NCBI RefSeq assembly: GCF_022919575.1
Contig: NZ_CP095071.1
Span: 3,358,001-3,422,000 of the forward strand
Direction of reading: 5' to 3'
Length of the DNA: 64,000 nucleotides
From: Gracilibacillus salinarum
GTDB lineage: Bacteria > Bacillota > Bacilli > Bacillales > Amphibacillaceae
The translations under genes were made by a program, and so were the position numbers. The number at the start of each line of letters is the position of its first letter. Position 1 is the stretch's first letter. The notes under the pieces are model-generated. The model was not told the DNA's origin. It was given only the letters and a program-made list of their open reading frames with translations, and made no database searches. This document shows positions 62,891 through 64,000 of the stretch, piece by piece.

Positions 62891-64000
62891 TGAGCCATCT
62901 GTTCACTTTTTTCTTGTTGTGGTTTTGATTTGTTTTTAATAAAAAATGTTAAGCATAGACCTGCAATGGACAGAATAGTTGCCAGCCAGAAAGCGGCGTT
63001 GTAACCGGCAATCGAAGCATTAGAGGCGATCTGTGTCATCGCTTCTGTCTCCGATAATCCTTCCAGAGCGGATGCGTTCGGCTCGTAATTGCTAGCAGAT
63101 GTAGTCATTGTTGTAATTAAAATGGCCGTACCAATGGATGCAGAAACTTGCTGCATCGTATTAGCCATGGCAGTTCCGTGTGGATGCCATTCCTCTGGGA
63201 GCTGATTCAATCCAGCAGTCATTACTGGCATCATAACTAACGATAGTCCGAACATTCGAATCGCATAAATAATTACCAAATAGCTGTAGGCAGTATCCAT
63301 TTCTAAACTGGTAAATAGGAATGTTGTTACAGTTACAATAGACATTCCGATCGTTGCCAGCCACTTCGCTCCAAATTTATCAAATAACATACCGGTTATA
63401 GGAGACATGATCCCCATTACAATCGCACCTGGCAGAAGCATTAATCCGGATTCAAGAGCAGTAAACCCTCTTGTGTTCTGCATATATAATGGCAGCATAG
63501 TCTCTGCTCCGATTAATGCCATTAATACAATCATAGTGATGATCAGTGAAAGAGAAAAAATCGGATATTTGAATACACGAAATTCAAGCATGGGCTTCGC
63601 AATTTTTAATTGGCGAACGATAAAAATGGTTAAAATAATCGCGGCCGCAATCACGATGGCGACTGCCTGAACATTGATACCAGACGATGCTTCTGCTCCG
63701 CCATGACCACCACTGATACTGCTGAATCCATATAACAGACCTCCGAAACCGAAGGAAGAAAGCACAATCGATATAATATCAATCTTTGGATTGGTTTGTT
63801 CTGTGACATTTTTGACGAATTTACTCGCTACTAAGATTGCAATGATAACGATAGGAAGCACGACATAGAATAAACCTCTCCAGGAGAAATATTCAAGCAA
63901 CCAGCCGGATAAAGTGGGTCCGATTGCCGGGGCGAAAGATATAACGATTCCTGCCATACCCATAGCGGCTCCGCGTTTTTCGACTGGAAATATTCGAAGC
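62887..64000 (-). CDS. MFS drug-efflux transporter, DHA2 family (5' end outside window)
   Basis: The frame is open to the window edge (… IFPVEKRGAAMGMAG), so about 370 C-terminal residues are visible and the first ~120 are missing. PAIGPTLSGWLLEYFSWRG, GLMLLPGAIVMGIMSPITG and the C-terminal helices parallel the MFS gene at 40.4 kb closely, so the two are paralogs of the 14-helix LmrB/EmrB group. Substrate unknown. Confidence 0.87.
   Translation of the reverse strand, partial: LRIFPVEKRGAAMGMAGIVISFAPAIGPTLSGWLLEYFSWRGLFYVVLPIVIIAILVASKFVKNVTEQTNPKIDIISIVLSSFGFGGLLYGFSSISGGHGGAEASSGINVQAVAIVIAAAIILTIFIVRQLKIAKPMLEFRVFKYPIFSLSLIITMIVLMALIGAETMLPLYMQNTRGFTALESGLMLLPGAIVMGIMSPITGMLFDKFGAKWLATIGMSIVTVTTFLFTSLEMDTAYSYLVIIYAIRMFGLSLVMMPVMTAGLNQLPEEWHPHGTAMANTMQQVSASIGTAILITTMTTSASNYEPNASALEGLSETEAMTQIASNASIAGYNAAFWLATILSIAGLCLTFFIKNKSKPQQEKSEQMAQ

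Overview
The window is low-GC Firmicutes DNA from a spore-forming member of the Bacillaceae, most like the halotolerant Gracilibacillus/Oceanobacillus group. This is inferred from gene content: a Spo0E-like protein beside a sporulation-type histidine kinase, the Bacillus des-desK-desR cold-sensing cluster, the ywrA/B/C/D block, YpjP, YfkAB, an acetyl-type MetA, and Bacillus-style RBS, Fur, cre and GlnR/TnrA sites. No rRNA or tRNA gene was recognised, and no species can be named from the sequence alone.

Layout. 1-7.8 kb: SulP transporter end, UspA, Spo0E-like protein, GAF-PAS kinase, then a CcpA-controlled sugar ABC operon (ChvE/GguA/GguB type). 7.8-18.6 kb: an ABC-F protein behind a ribosome-mediated attenuator, a SufR-like regulator divergent from superoxide dismutase, ferredoxin, a ZIP transporter, and a Fur-controlled siderophore ABC importer. 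18.6-21.7 kb: a dispersed palindromic repeat split by an IS1111-type IS110 element, followed by a 52-bp tandem array. 22-35 kb: ECF sigma/anti-sigma pair, two convergent PucR regulators, an amidase/FAH-hydrolase operon with a TRAP-transporter remnant, and the ywr cluster. 35-44 kb: YfkAB, the desaturase with DesK/DesR, an MFS pump, a metallo-hydrolase, YpjP. 44-52 kb: MetA, a CDGSH protein, and an ammonium cluster (AmtB, DUF294, exonuclease, truncated GlnR-like protein). 52-64 kb: AbgT transporter, a MoxR/DUF58/DUF4129/DUF4350 cluster with RDD and SpoIIM-like proteins, and a second MFS pump running off the end.

The most unusual content is in the spaces between genes. A family of ~0.6-0.7 kb elements made of nested palindromes occurs six times at near full length (18.6, 30.9, 39.5, 43.6, 51.9 and 61.1 kb) plus fragments. 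Its inner cassette lies in either orientation between constant flanks, three copies each way. The IS110-family element sits inside one copy. Its 3' non-coding end can fold into a bridge-RNA-like structure whose loop carries nine bases identical to the left side of the insertion site and five complementary to its right side. A second loop carries eight bases complementary to the element's own end. The IS therefore appears programmed to insert into this repeat family. Two 52-bp tandem arrays (3.3 and 21.1 kb) share a leader and a distinct terminal unit. A second small structured repeat occurs at 13.5, 46.1 and 62.8 kb.

Two genes (IS110 transposase and an AIM24 protein) are each broken by one missing base in a C or G run, so either real decay or sequencing error must be considered. 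All functional calls rest on reading motifs and recalled family knowledge; no searches were run.
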